A stretch of 64,000 bases of DNA from Ixodes scapularis (GCF_016920785.2 NW_024609837.1:23059565-23123564); one strand, 5' to 3'. Numbered from the stretch's first letter, positions 1 to 11,380 are shown. Notes: generated from the letters alone by a model not told the origin. Program-made: numbers and translations.

Positions 1-740
1 AAATTCTCCTGTGACAAGTTATACTATGTGACCAATTGCCTTTTTACCAGTTGACCTATGACGAATCTGCATGTCACGAACGGACCGACACCCGTTCTGG
101 AGGTCTCACGTGCCAAACCACCAACGGACGTTTGGCGTTCCCCAGCGAAGGACCATCGCTGCAGTTGTATTTTCGACGCTGTTGAGGGGAGAGGGAGGGT
201 CGTGTAGAAGAGGAGAGTAAGAGGGACCAACCTATCCCCAATTCACCTCTGTACGCGCTCTTTTTCTCTCTGCTTTTTTCCCCTTTCCACTACTGTCTTT
301 TCACCGAAATTGCTTACCGAGGGTGGTGGAAAAGCTTGCCGAACTTCCGCGAAGAAGTCTGCAGACCGGAAAAAGCAACTTCATAAACAAACCTAAACGA
401 AACAACGAAAGCAAAACAGTAGGAGCAAAACAAACAAAAAACAAGGGGGAAAACAACAACTAAGAGGGAGATCAAAAACAATTTCCGTAATGATCGGAGA
501 GAAGAGTGGTCGATGCAGTCGAGGCAAACGAAGCTGTGCCGCAACAAAGTAAAAAAAAGAAAAACGAGAGGAAGGAAATGGGCCAATTTTCGGGAATTTG
601 GGGTCCCAGGAAAATTGGCGAGTCCGCGGCTATGGCCAACCGCCAAATGCCGCACCCCGCACTGCAATGCCTCCGTTTGATCTTCGGCTGTCGTCTTCAT
701 TCCTTAAACATTTTCTTTTTCTTCTTCTTCTATTCATCTA

Positions 741-745
<5 letters not shown>
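1..745. other. No gene recognised
   Basis: Left edge of the window. Open frames on both strands here are short and of low complexity, with an A-rich tract around 415-480 and a T-rich tract just before the TC repeat. I see no domain, splice pattern or RNA gene. Confidence 0.5.

Positions 746-790
<45 letters not shown>
746..790. repeat. (TC)n microsatellite
   Basis: Uninterrupted dinucleotide run of about 22 TC units. It produces spurious Leu/Ser-rich and Arg/Glu-rich open frames on the two strands. Confidence 0.95.
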
Positions 791-794
<4 letters not shown>

Positions 795-925
795 CATCCT
801 AAGCACGGTCTGCCATATCTCATGTTGGCCTTGGTCTTTGTCGCTTCCCCCAGAGTTCCAAATGTGCGTCGCTCACTACACGAGACAAGAGCGTCTGATG
901 CAACAAAATCACCCGATGCACTCCG

Positions 926-1165
926 ACACGAATCGCCGTCGCACTGCGTATACATCTCACAAAAAAGACAGTCTGCTAACACTGTCTGGAATATGCTTCT
1001 TCCTCGTACGATAGTCCCGTCGCATTGGTTACACACAAAACAAATTTTCCGCAGAGATGTTCCCGCAGCATCGTGTGCGAGGCGTGAACGCAAGATAATA
1101 ATTCTGTCACCATGTCTGAAGCGGACGCCGTGTCTCTTGTGTGATGGAAGAGCAGCGTGATGGCG
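926..1165. repeat. Dispersed repeat, copy 1
   Basis: This stretch aligns by eye with 4,988-5,200. Shared landmarks, in the same order, are a run of A followed by CAGTCTGC, then CACTGTCTG or TACTGTCTG, then CGCATTGGT. The two copies are clearly diverged. No terminal repeats or coding capacity were recognised, so the class is unknown. Confidence 0.5.
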
Positions 1166-1450
1166 GCTAACAAAATTAAAAAGTAGAAAGAAAGAGAGAG
1201 AGAAGGAGAATGAGAAAAAAATAATTGGTCACTCCGGCGCTGCCGCTAATTCTCGACATAAGAGGGGCTTCGAGAAAGTGAACCAAGCGCACGCGTTTGC
1301 AGTGCACGTACCCGTCGAAACCGACAGCGCCGAAACTAGAACACGTGACCGTGAGGTCTGGAGCGCGAATCTTCACTCCGCTCGCTCCCACAGCCGCCGA
1401 TAGAAGGAGAAGGACAGTGTCGCCTTTTTCGAATGTCCGGCCTGGGGGGA

Positions 1451-1742
1451 TCGGTGGCCGAGTGGTCTAGCGCACACCAGCTCGGAGCACGTGGAGCGAA
1501 AGCTCGCGCTGCAGAACCCAGGGACCCTGGGTTCGAGCCCCACCCCTGCCCGTTTCGATCTGGATGAGCATCGTACCGGCGTGCGGTCGTGTATCACTAC
1601 TGCGTGATGCACGTTAAAGACCCCAGGCTAGCGGCTGCACCGCACTGGCTAAATTTCTCATCTACAGCTGGGAGACTCGTCGCCCCTGTGAGGCAGACCA
1701 AGTTCTAGGCTGTATAAACACACACACAACCCAATTTTTTTT
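1451..1742 (+). mobile_element. tRNA-derived SINE, apparently full length
   Basis: The head resembles a tRNA. A Pol III A box (TGGCCGAGTGG, 1,455-1,465) and a B box (GGTTCGAGCCC, 1,530-1,540) are both intact. A unique body follows, containing CGTTAAAGACCCCAGG near 1,612, and then a 3' region ending in TGTATAAA, a short CA run and a T-rich tail. The 3' part recurs at 48,707-48,795 and the head recurs at 16,516-16,544, which shows that this is a dispersed family. Pol III transcription is inferred from the boxes. SINEs of this design (for example Ruka) are known in ixodid ticks, but I cannot confirm family identity here. Confidence 0.85.
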
Positions 1743-2630
1743 AATGTCCGGCCTCCAGCGCGCGTGCTCCCGTTGCCTTCCGCGGTGCATTGATTGGGCT
1801 AGCAGGCGCGAGACTCGCGAGACACCGAAGCGCTGGGGAGCGAACACCTGAGGGGGGGGGGACATACCTGTCCGCTTTCATGGAACGCCGAGTTCTGATT
1901 GGACCGATTAGTGGGTAGACCTAAAGCTATAGCAGCCTTTGTCTCCACTGCACTCGTCGAACGCGTCAAAACGCGGAACGTACCGCCGCGCGCCACTTCT
2001 GGGAGGAACATGGCGTCTCAAATCTCGCTCAGTGCTGCGCTGTGCCGCCATGATCTTCCCAAGGGCTGCACGTTGCACGTGTCTTGTGCATCGGCGCACC
2101 TTGCGCTACTTTTGGAACATGAAGGAAGCAAACCGCAAATGAAGGCACCCAGCTAGAGGGAGCTCGTGCCGTCACTTTGGGGAGTGGATTGAGCACGTAT
2201 CTGCTGGGCCCGCTCTCCTCAGCGTACTGTCTGCGAAAGCTCTCTATTGTGTCGCGAGCTACGGGTCGCATACTTCCATTTCTTGAGAACGACTCTCGAA
2301 TGTGCCAGAGAGGTAACATTCGCGACATGACTATAGATATGAGCAACGTGTTTCGAAACCTCTAAAGTGCGCGTTAAGTAACCATATCCTACATTTCGTA
2401 ACATTGTTGAAACGGCCAGCCGTTCGCAAAATCTTGCCTCTTAAGCAAGAGAACACATGTGCAGAAGACATCATCCGACGGATTGCACGACGCTTCGTAA
2501 AGATGATCAAATGTGACCAGTCGCAAGCCAATCACGCTGTCAAGTCCCTTCAAGGCGAGACGAAGGTTCGCAAGCGCCTCGTCGGATTCGTTAAGCCCGG
2601 GATATATAACACTGCTTACATATCATATCA
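1743..2630. other. No gene recognised
   Basis: Mixed-composition DNA. A short open frame on the plus strand (1,899-2,156) contains an ATGGCGTCTCAA start near 2,010, but I find no recognisable domain or splice context. I leave it uncalled. Confidence 0.4.
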
Positions 2631-2631
2631 G

Positions 2632-2790
2632 TCACTGCGATAACTGTGGTTCGAGTGCCGCGTTCCAAGTTTTGTCCTAGAACTCTTTGTGATGCGGCAT
2701 TCGAAGCATGGATCTCGGGTGACTCGCATTCAAATCTGTATGTAGACTCTCTTTTGTATGATGTATAAGCAGTGTCACCCCGGCTTTAGT
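2632..2790. repeat. Dispersed repeat, paired with 21,640-21,775
   Basis: Matches the later copy through GTGGTTCGAGTGCCGCG, the following CCAAGTTT, GCATTCAAATCTGTATG and TTTTGTATGA motifs in the same order and spacing. A B-box-like GGTTCGAG is present, but no A box was seen, so a SINE origin is only possible. Confidence 0.5.
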
Positions 2791-2856
2791 CTTTCCAACG
2801 TCTCATACAAGGCCCGCCACTCGGGACGTTTCGTCGCGCATACATCTATCACGCCA

Positions 2857-2888
2857 TTTTTTTTTTTTTTGGAGGGGGGGGGGGGGGG
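2857..2888. repeat. poly-T / poly-G tract
   Basis: A T run is followed directly by a G run of about 14. It is one of many long G or C homopolymers in the window. Confidence 0.9.
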
Positions 2889-2890
2889 TT

Positions 2891-4250
2891 GTAGCTCAGA
2901 ACCCGAAACGCACCGGGCTTAGCTCGTGCATAGAACATCTCATAAGTGCTCTGTGTTGTTCGCCCTTCCTTAACTTGCCCGTCACTTGTAGAGCTTTTAT
3001 CCTGAACAAATCATTGCCGAACCTCGGTAGCCCCACTGAGGCTTCCTAAGGTTTCAAGTACCTTATTGCTCACAATTTATTCGATTCAAAACCCCCCTGC
3101 AGACTCGTGGTTTTTTTTTCTCGTTTTTTTTTTTTTTTTTTAACTAAGTAGGCGCCGCACACCTCGAAATAAGCACTTGTGCATAGTTTAGACTCAGAAC
3201 GATGTATTTAAGTCGACCTTCAACACCCCTATAGAATCAATCCCAAAGTCAAATTTAGATTAAAAAAAACACCTCACCTCACATGCACATTCTACGAGTT
3301 GATCGCCAAAAAGACTTCCCGTTACGATTATGTATTATAAATGACATCCGCCCTCGAGCACACGTAGGAATAAAAATAAAAAGAAAGATAAATGATCTCG
3401 TACTTTACACCCGGCACGTGGACTTCACATCGTCAAGGACTGCAGTCAGAGGAACCGACAACCTAAACACTCGCCAGAGGATCCGTCTTAACAAGCACGA
3501 AAACTAAATAAACAACGACAATCCATTCATCCACAAACCAAATACATAAGCGAGGAGGGTACCCATAAAAACAACAAAAATACAAAAACAACACGCCCTC
3601 GGAATTAAACTCAAAGAAGCGTCGAGCGAGGAGCCTTCGAGGGTACTCCTTCTGCGAAGCCTCGGACGCACAAAGAATGTGAGAATCCCCTAAGAAAAAC
3701 AAACAAAAGAAGCAATACAAAAAGTTGTGTCAGAGAGAGAGGGTAAACAGATGGAAAGGGCCATAGCTACACAACACGTTATGGCAGTAAGAATAATAAG
3801 GTAAGTATAAAGGAGAAAAAAAAAAGCGAATCAGGTGCTCGCAGGTTCTCGAAGCGGAGCGCAGCATAGCCGATCGCCAAAGGTACGGACCGAGCCGAAA
3901 GCAGCACCGTGGACGCGGCGCTAATAAATAAAATTTTTAAGGGCGTTCGCGTCGGTTATCGGTCAGAAGAGAGCGCCCATACCCTGTAATTACAGCCTGA
4001 CGGGGCGCAAAGCACGCGGCTGCGCACAACCCAAGACGCCGGCCGCCTCGATGGTGTTTTTTGTGTTGTTTTTTGCCGGCCGCTTCATCGTGTTTGCTCG
4101 CCCGGGAGTCCCAAGAAGCGAGCTGGGAGCAGTTCTTCTCCCGGCGCATGCGCACAGAGAGCGCCAGGGCCTATCCCTTCTCAGGGAGGCAGGCGGGGGT
4201 CGGCGGGGTCAAACGGTTGTGCGGAACCCACCACGGGCATACTTCGCGCG
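2891..4250. other. No gene recognised
   Basis: A/T-rich in its first two thirds, with poly-T at about 3,110-3,140, then more GC-rich. All open frames are short and show no domain. Confidence 0.45.
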
Positions 4251-4257
4251 GGCTTGT

Positions 4258-4480
4258 ACACAAACACACACACATACAGATGCCTGATCTGAGACACCTC
4301 CGTCGAAGCTGGCCCCTTACACACACACACAAGCGCACGCACACACACAGAAACACACATCCACAAGCCACGTCTGAAGTATACCTCCGCCGAAGTTCGC
4401 CCCACGCAAAAACATACACAAGCACGTACGCACGCACACAAACACAGACTAGTCAGATTTAAGACACCTCCGCGCCGAGG
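4258..4480. repeat. Compound tandem repeat with AC-rich spacers
   Basis: Three related cores, each containing ACCTCCG followed by a CGAAGCTGGCCCC-like end, occur at about 4,290, 4,380 and 4,465. AC-rich stretches separate them, giving a loose period of about 80-100 bp. The reverse strand shows this as Cys/Val-rich spurious open frames. Confidence 0.6.
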
Positions 4481-4702
4481 CTGGCCCCAGGCAGGCTGTA
4501 TCGCTTAGGATCGGAAAAAGCTCGAGCATGAGCCGATCGATAGCGTTGGATAGTGTTTAGCAGACCACGTTTTCTGTACACGTTTGCGATCGATTCAGCT
4601 TCACAGGTTGCACTGGCCACCGTGGTTGAAAAAAAAAAAAACGCTCTGAAAGCGAAGCCGTCTTGGCAACCAAGGGCACGAATTGCAAAGGTCTCTTGGC
4701 GC

Positions 4703-4741
4703 AGATGATGATGATGATGATGATGTTTGTGTGTGTGTGTT
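4703..4741. repeat. (GAT)n followed by (GT)n
   Basis: About seven GAT units followed by about seven GT units. Confidence 0.9.
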
Positions 4742-4987
4742 TTTCTCACTTTGTATAGATCGAGTTCGAAGAATCTTCGAGCCCTAGCCAAGCCCATAGC
4801 CCTGCTTAGCCTAGCCAAGCTGAGGTGTCTGGATGTCCCCATCTGGCGGATTTTTGGCGAAACCCGGAGGGAGGATACTATTCGTCTTCGACTCGCGTAA
4901 CTCAGCACGAGGCACGTGTGAGGCAAAGTTTTAACGCTTTGGTCAAATGAATACATCTGCAAGTGGGGAGCATATGTCTGGAGGTGA

Positions 4988-5200
4988 GCATCGCCGAAGC
5001 CGCCCTCATACTGCTAATATATTAATAACACAAAAAAAACAGTCTGCAGATACTGTCTGCGATGTGTTTGTTCCTTGCATGACGTTCCACTCGCATTGGT
5101 CGTACAAAAACTGTATCTTTGAAGCATAGGAAGCAGACATTCTTCGAACATGCGTGAGGAGTGTCCGCATAGAATTACGTCATCGTGTCTTGCATGATGC
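4988..5200. repeat. Dispersed repeat, copy 2
   Basis: Partner of the copy at 926-1,165, with the same ordered landmarks (A run, CAGTCTGC, ACTGTCTG, CGCATTGGT). The sequence continues to about 5,310 without a recognisable end. Confidence 0.5.
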
Positions 5201-5594
5201 ATGAGCAATACAGATTTTGAGAGCGTTTCGTTAACAATGCACTCTACGCATCCTGCCATAGAAACTATAGACGCTTTTCGCACTCTCCAGATGACAGCCG
5301 CCATTACTGACTCCTCGGCGGCGCATCGCGTGACCGAAAGAGGCCAAGCGGAAGTCGCGGAAGCGTGGGGAAATAATCTTCACTTCAAGTGTTTCGGAAA
5401 CCTATATAGCTGCGTATTGAATACATAAACTGAAATACGCCGCAACATTTGTTTGAACGAGTAGAGATACGTACGTTCTAGTTACTCAGCGGGCAATTAA
5501 AACTTTTGATACGTATTGAGATGTTTTCATCGCAGTATAAGACAGGCTAAACGCATTGCTCCTGTTAATACTGCAGATTGGGCGAGTTGGTAAA

Positions 5595-5728
5595 GCATCA
5601 TTACAAACTAGCGCACAGGTAGAATTATTCAAAATCCAAACACACAGAAATTCAGCGCTGTGTGAGTGTATTTCTGTGTGTTTGGATATTGAATAGCTGC
5701 CTACCTGTGCCCTGGTTCGTAATGATGC
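5595..5728. repeat. Imperfect inverted repeat (foldback)
   Basis: Arms of about 56 bp at 5,595-5,650 and 5,671-5,728, with a 20-bp loop. The outermost bases are GCATCATTAC and its mismatched complement GTAATGATGC, and the inner stem contains CCAAACACACAGAAA. No terminal target duplication is clear. It is likely a foldback or MITE remnant. Confidence 0.75.
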
Positions 5729-6281
5729 ATTGCTCCTCTGAACGCTGCAACGGCTGAAACAAACGTTGGAAATCGCACCAACAGACGTATACCGGGTGGC
5801 AGGGGCATGTGAAACCGATTATCACAATTACATATCGCCGCTGCCAATGTCGGCTGTCATCCCAACATTTTCTGCACAATCGTTGCGCGTGACAGCTCCT
5901 AGACGTCATTTTTACCGCCTACCGCCGCATTCTTGTCCTTTGCTTCAGACATTGGTGCGTCTAGCACCTCTTCCAAAACATTCTTCTTTACTTCGTGAAA
6001 CATATCGTTCCCATGACAAAAGAAAGTGCCTATTAATATGCCCACGCGTCAAACAACGTGGTTCAATAACCTACCTCAAATCTTCTATACATTACTTTTG
6101 AGTATACACGGTCGAAAATGTCAGGCGAAAAGACGTGGACACTTCAGAGGGTGCAGACTTAAGTGAACACTAAACTCTAAAAAAAAAAATTGTGCGTCTA
6201 CTTTCCCGCACAACACTCGGGGAGCCGATCACCACAACTTACGGAAGCAGCTCAGCGGATAACGATGCCGAAACATATGTT

Positions 6282-6379
6282 TAGACCAAAAAACGCAGTC
6301 TGAGTTGTGACATTAAGCAATGCAAGCGTGACGTTTTGCATTGCTTAATATCACAACTCAGTCTGCGTTTTTTGGTCTA
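6282..6379. repeat. Hairpin nested in the MITE
   Basis: Near-perfect stem of about 42 bp. Arms 6,282-6,323 and 6,337-6,379 start TAGACCAAAAAACGCAG and end in its complement. The loop is about 13 nt. Confidence 0.9.
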
Positions 6380-6397
6380 TACTTCCTTTCAGCTTCG

Positions 6398-6624
6398 GTC
6401 CGAGCGCGGCCGATGTTTTGAGCCGAAGGGCCAATCAAACACCATAAAAAGCGCAGCGTCATGGCGTGCTCTCTGCGCTTGATAAGACTAGCCGGCAGAA
6501 GAGTACGCACAGAGAGATGGCGAATATCGGCTGATCCTATCAACTGCAGAGAGCACGCCATGATGTTGTGCCTCTTTCGCTGTTTGATTGGCCCTTCGGC
6601 TCATAACATCGGCCGCGCTCGGGC
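6398..6624. repeat. Second foldback nested in the MITE
   Basis: Inverted arms share CGAGCGCGGCCGATG, then GCCGAAGGGCCAATCAAAC, and then AGAGAGCACGCCAT nearer the centre. The nesting inside the larger element suggests insertion of one MITE into another. Confidence 0.85.
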
Positions 6625-6744
6625 CGATAAACATACGTATGTTTCGACACCGTCATTCACTGAGCTGCCTCCGTACGTTGCGGTGATTGGCTCTCCGAGT
6701 GTCGTGCGGGAAAGTAGGTGCACTGGGTTTTTTTAGAGTGTAGC

Positions 6745-9700
6745 GCAGAAAATTTCCTTGTAGGACAAAACGTTTCGAAGACAAAGTCATAGTAGCTACC
6801 TCATTTATTTCTAACATTCTATTTGTTTGGGCTCATTTTACTGGACGTGGTACGCGTTTTGAAATGTTCTTACGTTAGTTTGCAGAAGTTAAGATTATGC
6901 AGGAACATTTTAAACCACGACGTAAGAACACATAACTCCAACGTTCTTTATCAGCCTGAATACGAAAGCTTACGCCAACAAACGTGTTGCCGAAATCGAC
7001 TCAAAGGAACTGTAGCCTATCAGATATGAGACAAAACAGGAAATTGTGGCATCGCCCATATCGGGGAAGCATTGCTGCCATGCGCTTTTCCCACTGAAGA
7101 AAACGTTCGAGTTATTCATAAATTCGAGTTGAGAGATTTCACAGCAGAGGAGTGAGAAGCTGCACCCTGGTGAGTGAAAAGGCCACCAGACAAGAAAACA
7201 CGCACAACTTAGCCTCAGTTGATTACTTTTCACTAATTTCCAGACGTTTTGGAATCTTACAGAGTGCAAGTTAAAGGTCGAAATTGTGAAATGAGGAGAC
7301 ACAGAATACGTATCTCATGTCAGAGGATAGCCGATATCATAGCCTGACATCGGCTAATTTAAACCAAAAGTCGATAGAATATATGATAAATCCCAAGCCG
7401 GTTTTGGTTTTATGCAACTGAAAATTTGCGGATGCAGGGCTCCAGAATGTGCAGACGGTGGTCAACTGGGAAGCTTTTTGGACGTACTCCCACGTGTTCT
7501 TTCTTTTAAATGACGGCTGAAAAGGTACCGTTGACAATACGCGACATGTACGTAAAGTATTGCGTTCACACACCATACACTGGACTTTCAATAAGGAAAC
7601 AAAAACACAAAACAGAATACAGACACGATATATAAACATAAATCCAACATGGCATCAGGGTCGACCAAAGTGTGCGTGACACGCAGCGGAAAGTGAACGG
7701 CAAATTTAAGTCTAGTTCTTCGCGTAGTGTTGCTAGACTACCGACTGAATTTCACAGCCTCTGAACGAAACATTGAAAGGAATTAGCATAAACCAGTTTT
7801 TCGAGGAGTTTATTGTTGTAAAGTATCGCGGAAGTCTAACCACGAGTGACCAACTCAAAAATTAAGCAAAAACTGCAGTGTATTTACCAAGGAAATTGGG
7901 AACTTTAGAGCGCGACGTTCGCAGCACGAATAGAACGCTGAATCATCACGTAACGTAACCAAACGTAAGAAAACGCCGCCTTGTGAGTGGGTCTTTATAC
8001 TCGAAGACAGCTCAAGTAACGTAGGGTGGGGCTTAATATCTTCTCTCTTATACTTCGTCCCTCAACGTTCTTGTTTGCGAATGCTCATTGGCCGCGGAGC
8101 AATACACTGATTCCCAGCGTGTCTGAAGCACTCAATGATCATAGATCGCATCCTCAGAACGAGCAAAATATGCAGCGGTGCTATTCCTCGCCGATAAAGC
8201 GAGAAAGGCGGATCTCTCTTCTTTTATCGCGCAGCCATCGAACGTCCGAGAACCCGTCCACACTCGCGAACAACAAAGACGCTCGTGGGAGTGCAATTCT
8301 TTAGCGGCGCAATCTTTATCTTCCCCGCCTCCTAGCCCTTGATTAGATTTCACCGCCAAGCCAATCACGCATCCTCTCTGCGGCGACGGCGGCGGCGGCG
8401 AGTGAACGAGCAAGCCAGACATCATCTCTGCTGTGTGTGAATCGCTGACCCCCACGACCGAGGCCGTGTCGACGCTCAAACAAGCCAGGCCCGTAATCAC
8501 AATCATTACGAAGCCCCAAAACAGTCGGGGGATTAGCTAATCAAGAGAGGAAGAAAGAGGCTCCTCGTATGTATATATACGTACCACCTTCCCCTTCCGA
8601 TTCGAGAACGCCGTATACCTATATCCCTTTCTTCGAGAAGGTATATGACTTATAATAACGTGACGCGTTGCTATTTCATCCCGCGCTCTCCTCTCCTTAT
8701 ACACAACACCCTCACGCGACCGGGGGCTGGGTAGAACCGTCTGCGCTTTCATCTCGGGATGGACCGCAGCGGAAGCTACCAGCTCCGTCCCAACGTCATC
8801 CAACGACGTTAAACGTAACCACGTGATGACCCCGCCCGCCTCACGTCGCTGCACCCCTCCCGAAGGTTAACAGTGATGACTGCTGCTTTTTAACAACGCG
8901 CTCGCGGCACTGTGGATTGGCGGGGATAGCTCGTTTATATAGAGTCCGCAGCGCTCCGTCGTATATAAGGTGAAAGGCGTATGTGGGTACGGGAGAGAGA
9001 AGCGGGATCAAAATGTGCGCGGTCGGTAGCGAACGGAGAAGAAATGGCTGGGTTGGCCCCCATCGCGCTCTCCTCGTGGCCAATGACTATCATTACCCAT
9101 TACGGCGTTTACGGGAAACGCGGCGCGTGTCCGTGGATTCCACGTGCGACACGGACACGCGCTTGCTAACGAGTATAAACGCTAAGAAGGACGTGCGTAC
9201 GTGGGCGAGTGAACGCATTAAAAAAAATCATGAAATCAAGTATTTTTGTTGTTGTTGTTTCTTGAGTTTTTTGTTGTTGTTTTTTTTTGTTTTTTTGTTT
9301 TTGTTTTTTTTTTGTTTTTTTTGAGGGGGGAGGGGGGCTTACTTGCGATAAAATATAAATAAGAAAACACTACACGTCTATGACGCACGGAAGTGTCGTC
9401 GATTGTCTTTAGAGTGGCGATAGGCTTTTGCTAATAAGGAAAACAAAAGTAATGACGTTTACATTCCTCTTCCTCTGTAGTATTTTTTTCCCAAGGAGCC
9501 GAGTAACTATGTTCAATTGGAATGTTTTTCACTTTACACGAGCTTACTGGCACTAGTTGGACTCAAGGATACCCGCACGCAACGCCACTGGCCAAGAAAC
9601 TCCTTTGTTGCACTGTAATTTCAAGGACAAAAGCGATCATTTTCATTCAATCTCTCCTTTGGAAAATTTGATGACGTAACGTGGGGATCGCAGTACACCC

Positions 9701-10085
9701 CAATTACGATATTTGAATGCGGTTCATAGTTTGGACCCGAGCATTGCGTGGCACTCGATTTGGGCTCGTGATAATTACTAGTTGGAGAAGCATTCGGGTA
9801 GTGGCCCGTGTCCAATCGCTGCAACGACGACAATAGCCGAGCCATAACAATGTCTCGAACTCAGCGGGTGTCATGTGCTTTGCCAACCCCAGCGCGTGGC
9901 TATGATCAACATTAGCGGCATAGAATCGTTTCCAGATCGCGTGGCCGCTTGTTCTGGCTGCGAGATGAGGGGGTGAGCCATGCTCGTTTTAGGGGCGACG
10001 CTCCTTAGGGTCTAGCCTTGTCTGGCGTCCGTGCTCACATCGATTGCCATCCCATTTGTCTTCTTAAAAAAATTAAAAAATGTTT
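6745..10085. other. No gene recognised
   Basis: I see no domain-bearing frame, RNA gene or clear repeat end. A T/G-rich low-complexity tract lies at 9,240-9,330. Short TATA-like strings occur near 8,570 and 8,960, but no linked gene was found. Confidence 0.45.
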
Positions 10086-10163
10086 GCGCAGTCGACAGGA
10101 TTCGAACCTGTGTGGAGGGACCCCAATGGATTTCTAGCCTTAACCACTCGGCTCTGAGATATG
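10086..10163 (-). pseudogene. tRNA-Ser (AGA-like) pseudogene
   Basis: Read on the minus strand, the D-arm region (GCCGAGTGGTTAAGGC), the anticodon loop CTAGAAA (AGA) and the T arm (CAGGTTCGAATCCTG) ending CGACTGC match a type II serine tRNA. Compared with normal tRNA-Ser, the 5' strand of the anticodon stem is missing: AAGGC runs directly into CTAGAAA. The 5' acceptor strand also does not complement the 3' CGACTGC. It is therefore broken and unlikely to give a functional tRNA. It could be the remnant of a tRNA-derived SINE head. It lies about 190 bp upstream of the LINE ORF1 in opposite orientation. Confidence 0.8.
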
Positions 10164-10347
10164 GTAACTCAAGAGCTGGGGATGTCATGGTTGGGCAGTC
10201 CGGCGTTGTGCCGGTGCAGAACATAATCGCCTGCTTTTCATCTTGTAGGTAAGACAGCGTTATCTATGTAAACATATCGGGCGTTGTATTCTGCCGGACT
10301 GCCAGTTTGCCTGTTTACTGTACGTTTCTTTTCTTGTCATTTGCATA

Positions 10348-11379
10348 ATGTCTGGGTCTACTGAATGTTTGGCATACCTTAAAACCTTGACAAAAGATAC
10401 GCCGTGTATTGAGTGCGTCGGATGCGAAAATTCCTACCACGTAGGGAAATGTTCCGGTACGACCAAAACGGTGTTTAAAAACATGACTAGTGAAGTTCTG
10501 AAATCCTGGCATTGTGCCACATGTAACACACGCGCTAGGCGATCAAACAGTCTGACAGCAGCGGATTCGGTCAAAGCGATTGAGGGTGACCTGATGACTC
10601 AGGATTCCCAAGATTGTACCTTGGCATCTATCATGATTAGGATGTCAGAGATAGACAGGAAGTTGGCTCACGTGCTAGGAAAGATTGAAAGGGTGGAAAA
10701 ATCGCTTAGTGCACAGTCGAGCAAAGGCGATGTCATGATGGAGAAAATCGAGAACCAGACTAAGACAGTGGAAGGAATGGAAAAGAGCTTGAATGAGCTT
10801 AGCACCAAATATGATGAGGTTCTCTCGACGCTAAAAACGCACGAAAACACAATGAGGGAGTTGAGAAAGAAATCAGAAGACCTGGAAGCGAGGCTAGAGC
10901 AAAATACCCATGAGATGATCGAGCTTAGAGGTGCACTAAGCGAGGCGGAAATGTACTCTCGTCGGAAAAATATTGAAATTCACGGCATAAAGCAGCAACG
11001 ACAGGAAGATGTAATGAAGATTGTTCAGGACCTTGCATCAAAGCTTGAACTTCCGGTTCCCGCTCCCGAACAAATCGAGGCCGTGCACAGGCTAAAGGCC
11101 AGAGAAGGAAAAATCCCTCCGATCCTGGTTAGGTTCACGGAGAGAGTGAGCAGGGACTTGTGGACAGATAAAAGGACAACGCTCAGAACTGAAGGAGTAT
11201 TCATTAACGAAAACTTAACTAGAGCTCTTCGGGGGCTGTTTTGGGATACAAAGAATGTGGCCAAAGAAAAGTCGTACAAATTTGTTTGGATGCGCAATGG
11301 TAAGATATTTGTGAGGCAAAGAGAAGGAGCTGCTTCTATTCGAATTGACAATGCAAGAGATTTGAACAAGATTCGTTGA
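10348..11379 (+). CDS. LINE ORF1 protein (PHD-like finger, coiled coil, RRM-like)
   Basis: This 343-residue frame is intact. Residues 20-59 carry closely spaced Cys/His ligands (C20, C23, C26, H31, C35, then W54-H-C56 and C59), resembling the second half of a PHD finger. An acidic and basic heptad-rich coiled coil runs from about 85 to 200 and would drive trimerisation or multimerisation. From about 205 the sequence RRKNIEIHGI begins an L1-ORF1p-like RRM, followed by a C-terminal domain ending with a KFVWMRNGKIFVR-type segment. In known families such proteins bind the element's RNA and chaperone reverse transcription. The stop is one base before the ORF2 ATG, so ORF2 is probably translated by reinitiation or termination-coupled initiation. 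Confidence 0.85.
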   Translation: MSGSTECLAYLKTLTKDTPCIECVGCENSYHVGKCSGTTKTVFKNMTSEVLKSWHCATCNTRARRSNSLTAADSVKAIEGDLMTQDSQDCTLASIMIRMSEIDRKLAHVLGKIERVEKSLSAQSSKGDVMMEKIENQTKTVEGMEKSLNELSTKYDEVLSTLKTHENTMRELRKKSEDLEARLEQNTHEMIELRGALSEAEMYSRRKNIEIHGIKQQRQEDVMKIVQDLASKLELPVPAPEQIEAVHRLKAREGKIPPILVRFTERVSRDLWTDKRTTLRTEGVFINENLTRALRGLFWDTKNVAKEKSYKFVWMRNGKIFVRQREGAASIRIDNARDLNKIR

Positions 11380-11380
11380 A

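Larger units (their letters stand above)
6174..6739. mobile_element. MITE with long terminal inverted repeats
   Basis: Both ends read ACTCTAAAAAAA inward. The inverted arms extend at least 100 bp, sharing CTACTTTCCCGCAC, the CACTCGG block and CAGCTCAG, up to the ATATGT/ATACGT block. Nothing codes for a transposase, so it would be non-autonomous. The same ACTCT terminus occurs on the MITE at 24,525-24,932. The interior contains two further foldbacks (6,282-6,379 and 6,398-6,624), so it appears nested. Superfamily is not assigned. Confidence 0.8.

Noticed and set aside
10086..10163. Functional tRNA-Ser gene
   Set aside because: Anticodon stem and acceptor stem cannot form; called a pseudogene instead.
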